Shown here: positions 35,427 to 43,694 of the stretch, piece after piece
Layout of the letters: each line of letters starts with the position of its first letter
How positions within the stretch are numbered: position 1 is the first letter of the stretch
Assembly (NCBI RefSeq): GCF_937873925.1
Contig: NZ_CALNAT010000151.1
Location: 1-55,582, forward strand
Reading direction: 5' to 3'
Length of the DNA: 55,582 bases
Source of the DNA: an uncultured Proteiniphilum sp.
GTDB lineage: Bacteria > Bacteroidota > Bacteroidia > Bacteroidales > Dysgonomonadaceae
Notes under the pieces: model-generated
Told to the model about the DNA's origin: nothing
Database searches by the model: none
Seen by the model: only the letters and a program-made list of their open reading frames with translations
Position numbers and translations under genes: made by a program

Positions 35427-35485
35427 TCATTTATTAAAAGTAGCAATGTTGGCAATCACCGGACAGGTTTTCGTTCCGGGAATAT
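35427..35485 (-). pseudogene. C-terminal relic of a GH29 fucosidase
   Basis: Immediately behind the GH3 stop, the minus strand reads in frame PGTKTCPVIANIATFNK and a TGA at 35427-35429. The end of the intact GH29 gene at 41638 reads TDSKACPVISNVELY. DNA similarity continues through the spacer into the next gene's start, matching the junction at 41612-41640. This is the tail of a lost GH29 gene, close to gene D in type. Confidence 0.72.
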
Positions 35486-37837
35486 CTATTCTTCAATCCG
35501 GAAACTCTCTTTCAACCGTATATCGTTGGAAGCGGCACCGATCATTAGCGTAAACTCACCCGGTTCGGTAATGCTTTGCATATGCAGGTCATACAGTGCG
35601 AGATCATCGTACGTTAATATAAATTCCACGTTTTTTGATTCGCCTTTCCGGACATGGATCCGTTGAAAATCTTTCAGTTGAATGGGAGGGGTAACCACCG
35701 AACTTACGTTGTCACGTACATAGAGTTGGACCACCTCATCTCCGTCGATACTGCCCGTGTTGGTTACGGCACAGAATATCCGTACATGATCCTGTGCCAC
35801 CTTTATGGATAGGTCTTTATAACTGAAGTTGGTATAGCTTAGTCCGTATCCGAATGCATACAGCGGCGAACTGCTCTCTTCCACGTAATCAGCCTGCCTG
35901 CCTAATGAGTAATATACCGGTAACTGTCCTACCGAGCGTGGAACGGAAACCGGTAACCTGCCCGCGGGATTATAGTCTCCGAAAAGGATATCGGCGATAG
36001 CATGGCCACCTTCCTGTCCCGGATACCATGCCGTCAGCAGCGCATCGGCTTTCTCCGAAGCGTTGTTCATATTGAGCGGCCGTCCCTGTATATAGACCAC
36101 GATCAACGGCTTCCCTATTCCGGCAAGCGCTTCGAGCAGTTTCTCCTGCTCACCTAACAGATCGAGGGTGCTGCGGTCGTATCCTTCCCCCGATTCCATA
36201 TCCGAAAGAATTTCATCCCGGCTGTTACCGACCGTTGCCGCTCCGGTTTCGATATATTCCGTCTTGAAATCCCTTGCACTGGATCCTCCCACAACCAACA
36301 GTATCACGTCCGATTGGCGGGCTATTTGTACCGCTTCTTCTATATCGCTTCGGGTAGTATCCCTGATGGCGCAGCCCTTTGCATAGTAGACGACGGTACG
36401 GGGACTTACGGCTTTCCTGATCCCGTCGAGCACGGTAATAATATTACTTCGCTCCTGCGGGGCGGTGTAATCACCCAACTGGTTATAGATGTTGTCAGCG
36501 TTTGGTCCTATCACCGCGATGGACCCGATCTCTTTCGGGAGCGGCAACAGACCGTCACTGTTTTTGAGCAACACCGTTCCCTGGCGGGCTACCTCGCGCG
36601 CGATCTGCTTATGCGCTTCACTTCTTACGAGAGGGGATGTCTGCGTGGGGTCGACATACGGATCCTCGAACAGCCCCATTTCAAATTTCAGCCGGAGAAT
36701 ATTGGCTACTGCATCATCTATATCCTGTATCGTGACGAGTCCTTCTTCCAACGCCTGTTTCAGGTTCCTCCCATAGGCATTCCCTCCCAGATCGGCGTCT
36801 ACCCCTGCCTGCAATGCCATAGCCGCCGCATGTTTTATACCGGGCGCAACGCGGTGTGTCCCTGCGATGCCTTCGATACTGCCGAGATCGGAAAATACAA
36901 ACCCGTCGAAACCCCATTGATCCCGAAGGACATCCTTCAGCAGGAACCGATGGGCCGTAGCGGGGATGCCGTCGATGGAATTATAGGAGGTCATAAGAGT
37001 TTTCACTCCCGTATCCGTCACTTTTTTGAACGGCATTAAATAGTCGGAGAATAATTCCCGTATTCCGATATTTGCCTGTCGGCCGTTATGACCGCCCGCA
37101 GGAATGCCATAGGCTACGAAGTGTTTCGGGGTGGAATAGACGTTCCGGCCGTTACGGATATCATCTCCTTGCAGGCCTTGCACAAAAGAAACACCCAGTT
37201 TCGCTGTCAGTACCGGATCTTCGCCGAACGTTTCCTCCACTCTCGACCACCGGAGTTCCCTTGCCAGATCCAGGATAGGGCCATACCCTATATGGGCGCC
37301 CTGCAGCCGTGTTTCAAGGGCAATTACTTCTGCCATTTGCCGTACCAGCCCGGGGTTCCATGTGCTGCCTTGCCCTAGGCCGGTGGGAAAAACGGTTGTT
37401 CCGATAGCCATGTGGCCGTGCATACATTCTTCGGCAAAAAGCAGGGGAATTCCCAGCCGGGTATGTTCTACGGCATATTGTTGTAATTCGTTCAGTGCGT
37501 TGGCTGCCAGTTCAGGATTAAGTCCTGTCTGTAACGTTTTCCGGGTCCAGGGGTCGGCACGGAGTGTCGCCCAGAAACCACCCAAAGGCATGGTTTGCAT
37601 CCGTTCCCTGAATACATCGGAAGGTGCAACGGCCTGTTCACCTGTTTTGGTGTACATTTCCCATCCTGTGGGAAAGCCTAGTTGGCCGATCTTCTCTTCC
37701 GGCGTCATCCGGCTTAACAGATCCTTTACCCTGTCGCCGACCGGGGTGGACGGGTTTTTATAGAGTTGTTGTGCTACAGACAACTGCGCAATGGCGCACA
37801 AACAGAGAGCGATTATGAAACCAGTTACTTTCTTCAT
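35486..37837 (-). CDS. GH3 beta-glycosidase, exported
   Basis: 783 residues with a signal peptide (FIIALCLCAIAQLSVAQ). The GH3 N-terminal barrel (about 35-370) has the nucleophile D317 in GFVFSDLGSIEG, and TPKHFVAYG with the KH-F motif. The second GH3 domain (about 400-630) contains GYDRSTLDLLGEQEKLLEAL, and a fibronectin III-like domain ends the protein. It is probably a beta-glucosidase or related exo-enzyme that trims residues next to fucose. The linkage cannot be told from sequence. It starts 4 bp after the GH29-B stop. Confidence 0.9.
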   Translation of the reverse strand: MKKVTGFIIALCLCAIAQLSVAQQLYKNPSTPVGDRVKDLLSRMTPEEKIGQLGFPTGWEMYTKTGEQAVAPSDVFRERMQTMPLGGFWATLRADPWTRKTLQTGLNPELAANALNELQQYAVEHTRLGIPLLFAEECMHGHMAIGTTVFPTGLGQGSTWNPGLVRQMAEVIALETRLQGAHIGYGPILDLARELRWSRVEETFGEDPVLTAKLGVSFVQGLQGDDIRNGRNVYSTPKHFVAYGIPAGGHNGRQANIGIRELFSDYLMPFKKVTDTGVKTLMTSYNSIDGIPATAHRFLLKDVLRDQWGFDGFVFSDLGSIEGIAGTHRVAPGIKHAAAMALQAGVDADLGGNAYGRNLKQALEEGLVTIQDIDDAVANILRLKFEMGLFEDPYVDPTQTSPLVRSEAHKQIAREVARQGTVLLKNSDGLLPLPKEIGSIAVIGPNADNIYNQLGDYTAPQERSNIITVLDGIRKAVSPRTVVYYAKGCAIRDTTRSDIEEAVQIARQSDVILLVVGGSSARDFKTEYIETGAATVGNSRDEILSDMESGEGYDRSTLDLLGEQEKLLEALAGIGKPLIVVYIQGRPLNMNNASEKADALLTAWYPGQEGGHAIADILFGDYNPAGRLPVSVPRSVGQLPVYYSLGRQADYVEESSSPLYAFGYGLSYTNFSYKDLSIKVAQDHVRIFCAVTNTGSIDGDEVVQLYVRDNVSSVVTPPIQLKDFQRIHVRKGESKNVEFILTYDDLALYDLHMQSITEPGEFTLMIGAASNDIRLKESFRIEE

Positions 37838-37841
37838 TTGC

Positions 37842-40070
37842 TTATAAAAAATCCAACTCGGCGATCGCTACAGATCTTCCGTTTCCCGCAATACCGGTGG
37901 CTTCCACACGTATATAACGGGTAGTTACCGGGTTGGTGAATGGGTGTGACCGTGGAGTCGGGTCGTTAACCAGGTTCCCGAATTCAAAGGTTTCTACCGT
38001 TTTCCAGCTTTTCCCATCGGCGCTGACCCGAAGGATCCCTCTTGCCATCATTCCTTCGGGATGGAAGGTTTGTGGTGTATAAACCATTGCTTTCAATTCG
38101 TATTCCGTGCCGAGATCAATAGCTATGAAATGAGGTGCGGCGCCGTCTTCCGATTGCCAGTAGGTGCGGCGATCCGCGTCGAAAGCCTGTACGGCGGCGG
38201 TGCGATTATTTCGTTGACTGCTTACTTCAAGCAGTTTCCAGTCCTTTTTCACGATTCCGAACGCTTCACTGTGTACCGCTCCCTGTATATTGTTATTGAA
38301 TGAGACCGCTTTCAGTATATTATGTTCCACTTTGACCGGGTTTTCATACCTGAGGGAGTTTTGAGTCGGTTCCGATCCGTCGAGCGTGTAGAAAATCTGG
38401 TATCCGGTATTCAGGTTACCGGCGGCATTCTCGCCGTGAGGATTCCAGTTAAACTCGGTTTGCAGCGGGGCAATAGTGACCATTCCCTCTTTGTCGCGTG
38501 AAAACGCCAATTGCGGCGGGCGTGTACGGTAATAGTGCGCTGATACGTGGCTGATAGCCGGATCAAGCCGTGATTCCAGTATCCGGATACGGATCTTATG
38601 GGTAGTAACTTCCGGAAAACGCAGGATGCGCTTGTAGCCGATATTGGTCGCTGTGGAAATTTCTTTCCATTGAGTGTCTATCCAGGCGTCCACGGCGTGT
38701 TGTTCTACCCGTTCACTGTGGGTGGCTATGGCTTCCTGCAGCATCAACCGGTTGATCGTGGCGGGTGCCGGCAGTGTAATGATGATCCCGTGCTTTTTTT
38801 TGTCCAGTAACAGGTATGTGTCCGGATCACCGTCCAACACCTGTTTTGGCCCTTTGGCATCCTGTAACAGATTCTTTTCGTATGTTTCTTTGATACGTTT
38901 CCCCACTTCTTCCAGCACATCTACATCCCGGGGAGAAAATGTACCCTCACGGTTGGGGGGGATATTCAGCAAAAATGTGGAATTACCACCGACGGAACGT
39001 TCGTAAATGTCGAATACATCGTCGGCGCTCCGTACTTTCTGATGCGTGTCGTCGCGGTAAAACCACCCTTCACGGATGGATGTATTGGTTTCGGCCTGTT
39101 GATAGTGAAGGTATTTTCCCTGATAGAGTTTTTCACGTGAGCCGAGATCCGTGTCTGTAAGGTCTGTGAAATGAGAAGTGGTATTGGGATCTTTGGGATA
39201 GGTTATCACGTTCCACTCCGTTTGTCGTGTTGCTCCTGCTTCGTTGCCGCACCAGCGGATATCTTCGCGTCCGAAAATAACCGCCTTAGGGGCCAGGGTA
39301 CGGATCAATTCTCTCCATGCCGGATAGTTGTAGGTCTGTCCGCCTTTGGTTTTGGGATGTGCGCCGTCGAACCATACTTCATGGATCTCGCCGTATTCTG
39401 TCAGTATCTCAAAAAGCTGGTTCAGGAAGTATTCATTGTAATCATCCGCTTCGAACTCGAACGTGGTTTTGTTTTCGAACGGACGGCCCGGCACTTCGCG
39501 TGGAATGGTACGTTTGGTGTATTCACTCAGGTTGCCGTACAGCCCTTCGGGATGTTCGATCTGGTATAGATCCGCCGGGGACATATAAACGCCGAGTTTC
39601 ATCCCATATTTTTTACAGGATTCCGAAAGGTCTTTGAGCACATCGCCTTTCCCGTCGAGGAACCCGGAAGACATAATGCCATGATCGGTATAACGGCTCT
39701 GCCACAGTACGAAGCCGTCATGATGTTTCACGGTCAGAATGACCATTTTCATTCCGGCTGCTTTCATTGCACGGCACCACTGGTCGGTGTCGAGTATTTT
39801 CAGATCAAAAACGGCCGGATCTTCCATCCCGCTTCCCCATTCCTTACGGGTAAAGGTGTTGGGGCCGAAGTGAATGAAAGCGATAAATTCATTTCTCAAA
39901 GCATCCAATTGATTCTCTGTCGGAACTACATGGGCTGCTTTTTCGATGATGGCTTCTTTACTGTCCCCCTCTTCTATTTTAATGGTGCTTTGAGGAGTGA
40001 TGGAGTGTTGTGATCCCGTTTGGCATGATAAAAGAAGAATGCCGAATGCGAATAGGATTATTTCTCTCAT
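37842..40070 (-). CDS. GH29 alpha-L-fucosidase with C-terminal carbohydrate-binding domains (gene B)
   Basis: 742 residues, lipoprotein signal ending LLLSC (Cys16). The GH29 barrel (about 50-400) contains KHHDGFVLW and the nucleophile D235 in EVWFDGAHP. Then come a beta region, a chitobiase-like C-terminal domain (FYTLDGSEPTQNSLRYENPV) and a terminal F5/8-type (discoidin) domain (about 620-742, from AVQAFDADRRTYWQSEDG). This resembles the alpha-1,3/4 type of GH29. The start codon overlaps the stop of the preceding GH29 gene, so the two are coupled. Confidence 0.92.
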   Translation of the reverse strand: MREIILFAFGILLLSCQTGSQHSITPQSTIKIEEGDSKEAIIEKAAHVVPTENQLDALRNEFIAFIHFGPNTFTRKEWGSGMEDPAVFDLKILDTDQWCRAMKAAGMKMVILTVKHHDGFVLWQSRYTDHGIMSSGFLDGKGDVLKDLSESCKKYGMKLGVYMSPADLYQIEHPEGLYGNLSEYTKRTIPREVPGRPFENKTTFEFEADDYNEYFLNQLFEILTEYGEIHEVWFDGAHPKTKGGQTYNYPAWRELIRTLAPKAVIFGREDIRWCGNEAGATRQTEWNVITYPKDPNTTSHFTDLTDTDLGSREKLYQGKYLHYQQAETNTSIREGWFYRDDTHQKVRSADDVFDIYERSVGGNSTFLLNIPPNREGTFSPRDVDVLEEVGKRIKETYEKNLLQDAKGPKQVLDGDPDTYLLLDKKKHGIIITLPAPATINRLMLQEAIATHSERVEQHAVDAWIDTQWKEISTATNIGYKRILRFPEVTTHKIRIRILESRLDPAISHVSAHYYRTRPPQLAFSRDKEGMVTIAPLQTEFNWNPHGENAAGNLNTGYQIFYTLDGSEPTQNSLRYENPVKVEHNILKAVSFNNNIQGAVHSEAFGIVKKDWKLLEVSSQRNNRTAAVQAFDADRRTYWQSEDGAAPHFIAIDLGTEYELKAMVYTPQTFHPEGMMARGILRVSADGKSWKTVETFEFGNLVNDPTPRSHPFTNPVTTRYIRVEATGIAGNGRSVAIAELDFL

Positions 40071-41458
40071 TATTTACCTGTTTCAAATGAAAATACCCAT
40101 GGCAAGTTAGTAGGATTTTTTATAACGGGCAAAACGATACGGGTTTTATTTCCCTCTACCTTCCATTTTACCTGCTTTTTCGTGTGCAGAAGAGTGACTT
40201 TGCTCCCTTTTTTGGGTGTATTGCCTTCCCACTCGATTACGGAAGGTATCTCCTTGCCGTTTTCCGGTACATAATGGGCGTAAACCGTTTTGTTGTCTTT
40301 GCCGGCTGTGAACCATACCTTTCCACTGTGGTAATGAGGAGTGATGCGGGTATTGTAAATGCCTTTCCCGTTTATTTTGAGCCAGCCGCCGATCTCTTTC
40401 AATATGGCTTCTACTTCGGGCTGGATGATCCCTTCAGGTGTAGGCCCTACGCCCAGCAGAAGGTTTCCTCCTTTTGCCGTCACTTCGATCAGTAAGGCGA
40501 TCACTTCGGCCGGCGTTTTGAAGGTGGCGTCCGGGGTCCATCCCCAATCACTGCTTAAAGTGATACAACTTTCCCACGGGTAGGGGAGTTGTTCCGAGGG
40601 AACGGATCGTTCGGGTGTCTGGTAGTTCTCGTATTTTCCGCGGATGGTCCGGTCAACGATCAGTAAACCGGATTGGTTGCGGCGTGCCATCGCCGCGATC
40701 TTATCCATATCGATATCCTGCCTGGGAGAGGCTACCCAACCGCCGTCGAGCCAGAGGATATCTATGTCGCCGTAGTTGGTCATCAACTCCTGTATCTGGT
40801 TGAACGTGAATTGTTTGAAATTATCCCATCGCTCCGGATGCCGTTCAATTTTGTAATTTACATTTCGGGTGGGTGTGGCGAAATAATCCCACCAGTAATA
40901 CTGGCTATGCCAGTCGGGTTTGGAGAAATAGGCTCCCACCATGAAATCCTTTTGCCGGAAGGCATCGAATACGAATTTCGCCACGTCGGCCTTCGGATGG
41001 TTTTTGAACGGCCCCTGTGCGATAGAGAAGTCCGTCTCTTTTGTGTCGAACATGTTGAACCCGTCGTGATGTTTGGTGGTGAAGATGGCATATTTCATAC
41101 CTGCCTGCTTCATGACGTCGCTCCACTGGTCCGGATCGAAATCGACCGGATTGAATTGGTCTTTCAACCCCCAGTACCATTTCTTGTATTCCTCGTAGGA
41201 AACGGTGCTGTCGCGCGGTATCCAATCGACATCTTCGGAACAGATCGACCACGATTCTACGATCCCCGGTACGGAATACAACCCCCAGTGGAACAGTACC
41301 CCGAATTTGAGATCCTGCCAGCTATCCAGTTTTTTAAGCACGTTCTCTTCTTCCGGCCAGACATATCCTTTCGATTGTTCGTGTACAAAACCCTGCTGGG
41401 AATAGATCATTGCGGAGAATAGGATCCCACATAAGATCAAGATTTGTTTTTTATACAT
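40070..41458 (-). CDS. GH29 alpha-L-fucosidase, exported (gene C)
   Basis: 462 residues from the ATG at 41458, where the signal peptide (ILILCGILFSAMIYSQ) begins. Earlier in-frame ATGs at 41470 and 41497 are possible, but the latter runs into relic sequence. The barrel has LKFGVLFHWGLYSVPG, KHHDGFNMFDTKETDF and nucleophile D238 in ILWLDGGWV, and KGGNLLLGVGPTPEG closes it. The C-terminal beta domain is short, and no binding module follows. It lies between a GH29 relic upstream and the coupled gene B downstream. Confidence 0.91.
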   Translation of the reverse strand: MYKKQILILCGILFSAMIYSQQGFVHEQSKGYVWPEEENVLKKLDSWQDLKFGVLFHWGLYSVPGIVESWSICSEDVDWIPRDSTVSYEEYKKWYWGLKDQFNPVDFDPDQWSDVMKQAGMKYAIFTTKHHDGFNMFDTKETDFSIAQGPFKNHPKADVAKFVFDAFRQKDFMVGAYFSKPDWHSQYYWWDYFATPTRNVNYKIERHPERWDNFKQFTFNQIQELMTNYGDIDILWLDGGWVASPRQDIDMDKIAAMARRNQSGLLIVDRTIRGKYENYQTPERSVPSEQLPYPWESCITLSSDWGWTPDATFKTPAEVIALLIEVTAKGGNLLLGVGPTPEGIIQPEVEAILKEIGGWLKINGKGIYNTRITPHYHSGKVWFTAGKDNKTVYAHYVPENGKEIPSVIEWEGNTPKKGSKVTLLHTKKQVKWKVEGNKTRIVLPVIKNPTNLPWVFSFETGK

Positions 41459-41493
41459 TCTTCTTTCCATTTTAAAAAATAGAGTTGCCTTAG

Positions 41494-41611
41494 CCACCTA
41501 TCCTTTGGGTTTTCTGTTCTTTGCTCTCACTTTATGTTTTTAAGTGAAAATAAAAAGTTGTTTCTAACCATACTAATAAATACAACAGCTAAAAATCCCT
41601 TTTGTGGGCAT
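41494..41611 (-). pseudogene. N-terminal relic of a GH29 fucosidase (gene A-like)
   Basis: On the minus strand a segment from an ATG at 41611-41609 aligns to the first 35 or so codons of GH29 gene A (start 35407). Shared blocks include AGCTGTTGT/GGCTGTTGT, TATGGTTAG, TTTTCAC, AAACAT, AGTGAGA, CAAAGA and CCCAAAG. Frameshifts and in-frame stops make it non-functional. Similarity stops near 41494, just before GH29 gene C. Identity looks roughly two-thirds to three-quarters by eye. Confidence 0.75.
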
Positions 41612-41637
41612 GACAATCAATTGTTCTAAACTATTTA

Positions 41638-43104
41638 TTAATAGAGTTCAACATTGGAAATCACCGGGCAGGCTTTCGAATCGGTGATTTCTATTTTTAT
41701 TTTTGAGGTTTTTACAGGGTTTATCTGTAAAATTCTTTTGTACCCGATGGTCCTAGCTTCAGAGACCGTTTCCCATTGATCGTTGTTCCATATTTCGACG
41801 CGGAACGATTTGATCCTTTGTCCTAAAGGAATATATTCCTGCAAGAGGACGTAGGAAACCGTTTGGGGTTCGCTGAATTCCAGTTCGAAACTACCCGTCA
41901 CCACATCGTCGTCCGTCGTCCAATAGGTTTCTTTATCACCGTCGATCAGGTTTTCAGGGGAAAATTGAGACGATTTACCTCTGTAACTGCTTGCATTAGC
42001 TGTTGCTACGATTGCCAGGTTATTCGAAAAAGCTTCGTTGAGTAGTTCTCTGAAACCCTGAAGCGACCGGATATCATTCTCGTGGATCAGTCCCCTTCTG
42101 TCGGGCGGGACATTTAATAATAATACCGACCCTCTGCCTACTGAAGTGAGGTAGATATCGAACAGTTGTTCGGGTGATTTTACAAGGGAGTCTTCCTCTG
42201 CATGATAGAACCATCCCGGCCTGATGGATACATCCACTTCGCCGGGGATCCAGTGGGAACCGTCGATAGAACCGGTGTTCAAAAGTTTTTGAATTCCTGC
42301 TTTTCCGGCGTATAAAGTGTCTGGAGTGATGGTGTTCCAGTTGGTTTCTCCTGCATATCCACTTTCGTTTCCTATCCAACGGATATCGGGTCCGGCATCG
42401 CTGAAAAAAATAACCTGCGGCTGGATAGCTCGTACCAGATCGAGCGTTGCCGGCCAGTCATAATATGTTTTGCGGTCGATCCTCCGTATTTCTCTTTTTC
42501 CTCCGTAATAGCCGTCGCCACCGTTGGCTCCGTCGAACCACATTTCAAATACAGGCCCATAGCCAGTAAACAGTTCTTTCAACTGATTACGGTAGTAGGT
42601 GATGTATTCAGGGTTTCCGTAATCCTTATGGTTCCTGTCCCATGGGGAGAGGTATACTCCGAATTTCAGACCATGCTTTTTGCAGGCATCGCTTACATCT
42701 TTGACGATGTCGCCGTTCCCGTTCTTATACGGACTGTTCTTGACGGCGTGTTCCGTGTATTCGGAGGGCCACAGACAGAAACCGTCATGATGTTTGCAGG
42801 TAAGGATCATACCTTTGAATCCGGTCTCTTTCAAAACGGATATCCATTGGGTAGCATCCAGTTCGGTGGGATTGAAGATAGAAGGGCTTTCATCGCCATA
42901 TCCCCATTCCTTACCGGTAAAGGTGTTGGTCGTGAAATGAATGAATGCATTCATTTCCATTTCGTGCCAGGCAAGCTGGTTTTCGGACGGCACCGGCAAT
43001 ACCGGAGCCGGCGGCTCTATACTTTTCCCGGGTTGACAGGCTGTCAGCAACAGACCGAGAATGCAGGAAACCGGAAAGGTGATTGTATGGATTATTTTTT
43101 TCAT
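41638..43104 (-). CDS. GH29 alpha-L-fucosidase lipoprotein with F5/8-type domain (gene D)
   Basis: 488 residues from the ATG at 43104; an ATA-containing extension to 43113 is possible. The lipoprotein signal ends LLLTAC (Cys23). The barrel has NAFIHFTTNTFTGKEWG, KHHDGFCLWPSEYTEH and nucleophile D191 in EMWFDGANGG, followed by the Gly/Tyr-rich loop common in alpha-1,3/4-specific GH29 enzymes. The C-terminal discoidin-like domain (about 360-488) ends KACPVISNVELY. It is the first intact gene after the regulated promoter at 43394-43474. Confidence 0.92.
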   Translation of the reverse strand: MKKIIHTITFPVSCILGLLLTACQPGKSIEPPAPVLPVPSENQLAWHEMEMNAFIHFTTNTFTGKEWGYGDESPSIFNPTELDATQWISVLKETGFKGMILTCKHHDGFCLWPSEYTEHAVKNSPYKNGNGDIVKDVSDACKKHGLKFGVYLSPWDRNHKDYGNPEYITYYRNQLKELFTGYGPVFEMWFDGANGGDGYYGGKREIRRIDRKTYYDWPATLDLVRAIQPQVIFFSDAGPDIRWIGNESGYAGETNWNTITPDTLYAGKAGIQKLLNTGSIDGSHWIPGEVDVSIRPGWFYHAEEDSLVKSPEQLFDIYLTSVGRGSVLLLNVPPDRRGLIHENDIRSLQGFRELLNEAFSNNLAIVATANASSYRGKSSQFSPENLIDGDKETYWTTDDDVVTGSFELEFSEPQTVSYVLLQEYIPLGQRIKSFRVEIWNNDQWETVSEARTIGYKRILQINPVKTSKIKIEITDSKACPVISNVELY

Positions 43105-43128
43105 TATTATCAATAATTTTGAAATAAA

Positions 43129-43166
43129 TTATCAGGAGAAGTGTGTTTCCACATTTCTCCTGATAA
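43129..43166 (-). terminator. Hairpin between orphan fragment and GH29 gene D
   Basis: A 16-bp stem (43129-43144 with 43151-43166, one G-T pair) has a 6-nt loop GTTTCC. On the minus strand it is followed by an A/T-rich tract. It sits 24 bp before the GH29-D start and just behind the orphan fragment's stop, so it is either a terminator of a lost gene or an attenuator for the hydrolase operon. Confidence 0.7.
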
Positions 43167-43175
43167 TAATCAGAA

Positions 43176-43307
43176 TTATTTCCATCCTGGATTTTGAGTT
43201 ACGACGTTCTCTTCGGATTTCATATGACAAATAATTAATTTCGCATCTGCCGCAGGGTTTACGGTGAGGTGAGCCATTTCCACACGATCGAGAAGCAGAT
43301 TATGGGT
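43176..43307 (-). pseudogene. Orphan C-terminal fragment, 43 codons
   Basis: An open frame of 43 codons ends in SEENVVTQNPGWK and a TAA, and is opened by an in-frame TAA (43308-43310). No start fits a longer gene. The NPGW ending resembles SusD-family C-termini, but this is a weak hint. It lies between the promoter at 43394-43425 and the hairpin at 43129-43166. It is probably the tail of a deleted gene. A 33-residue short protein starting at its internal ATG cannot be excluded. Confidence 0.5.
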
Positions 43308-43393
43308 TTATCAGTACATCTTGTGAGATCTGTAAGTTATTGTAATTTTTTTATGGTTTAGTGTGAACTTTAATTACATGATCCCTATAGGCT

Positions 43394-43417
43394 ATACTGT
43401 GCTGTACTGTGCTGATA
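43394..43417 (-). promoter_or_regulatory. Operator-like CTGT pentamer array upstream of the GH29 operon
   Basis: The plus strand reads ATACTGTGCTGTACTGTGCT then GATA, a run of four NCTGN pentamers. It lies directly downstream of the -7 element of the minus-strand promoter, where a repressor would block initiation. The same array occurs in front of the GntR gene and, shorter, in front of fucI. Confidence 0.7.
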
Positions 43418-43425
43418 CAAAAATA
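43418..43425 (-). promoter_or_regulatory. Promoter -7 element of the GH29 operon
   Basis: The minus strand reads TATTTTTG, an exact TAnnTTTG match, about 315 bp before the GH29-D start. The long leader holds the orphan fragment and a hairpin. Confidence 0.65.
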
Positions 43426-43456
43426 AAATAAAAAAGGAAAATAAAAAAAGATTTTT

Positions 43457-43474
43457 ATATGTTGTGTAACATAT
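43457..43474 (-). promoter_or_regulatory. 18-bp palindrome upstream of the GH29 operon promoter
   Basis: ATATGTT-GTGT-AACATAT is a perfect inverted repeat with 4-bp spacer. Its centre lies 44 bp upstream of the -7 element centre, a position typical of activator sites. An identical half-site pair is at 53737-53754 with the same spacing to its promoter. Confidence 0.65.
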
Positions 43475-43553
43475 TTCAGGGAGAAGGAAGAACGATTTAT
43501 AACGAACTCTTGATATACCGAAAAGAAAAAAATAAAATAATTGTACGAAAAAA

Positions 43554-43596
43554 GGGAATCGGAAGAATAATATATGGTTATTCTCTCCGGCTCCCC
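43554..43596 (-). terminator. Terminator of the susCD transcript
   Basis: On the minus strand the stem GGGA..CGGAGAGAATAA pairs with TTATTCTTCCG..TCCC (one or two small bulges), and CTTTTTT-type sequence follows directly. It lies about 100 bp behind the susD stop. Confidence 0.75.
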
Positions 43597-43694
43597 TTTA
43601 TTTATCAATTTGTTATATTTACTTCACCCGTTAGAAGCGTATAAAAAATAACTCTTCTGACGGGACGGTAATTCATATAATCCCTTTCTCCTAC

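Noticed and set aside
31570..43104. Fucoidan-degrading locus
   Set aside because: No sulfatase or endo-fucoidanase gene is present, so a sulfated algal substrate is not supported.
43351..43608. An 85-codon minus-strand frame in the gap between susD and GH29-D
   Set aside because: It runs through the terminator, the palindrome, the -7 element and the operator array, has Phe/Ile-rich low-complexity sequence, and resembles no protein I know. It is a fortuitous frame in AT-rich regulatory DNA.
43627..43664. Inverted repeat CCCGTTAGAAG / CTTCTGACGGG behind susD
   Set aside because: The wobble pair works only in a plus-strand transcript and no T-run follows. The better terminator for susD is at 43554-43596, so it was not called.
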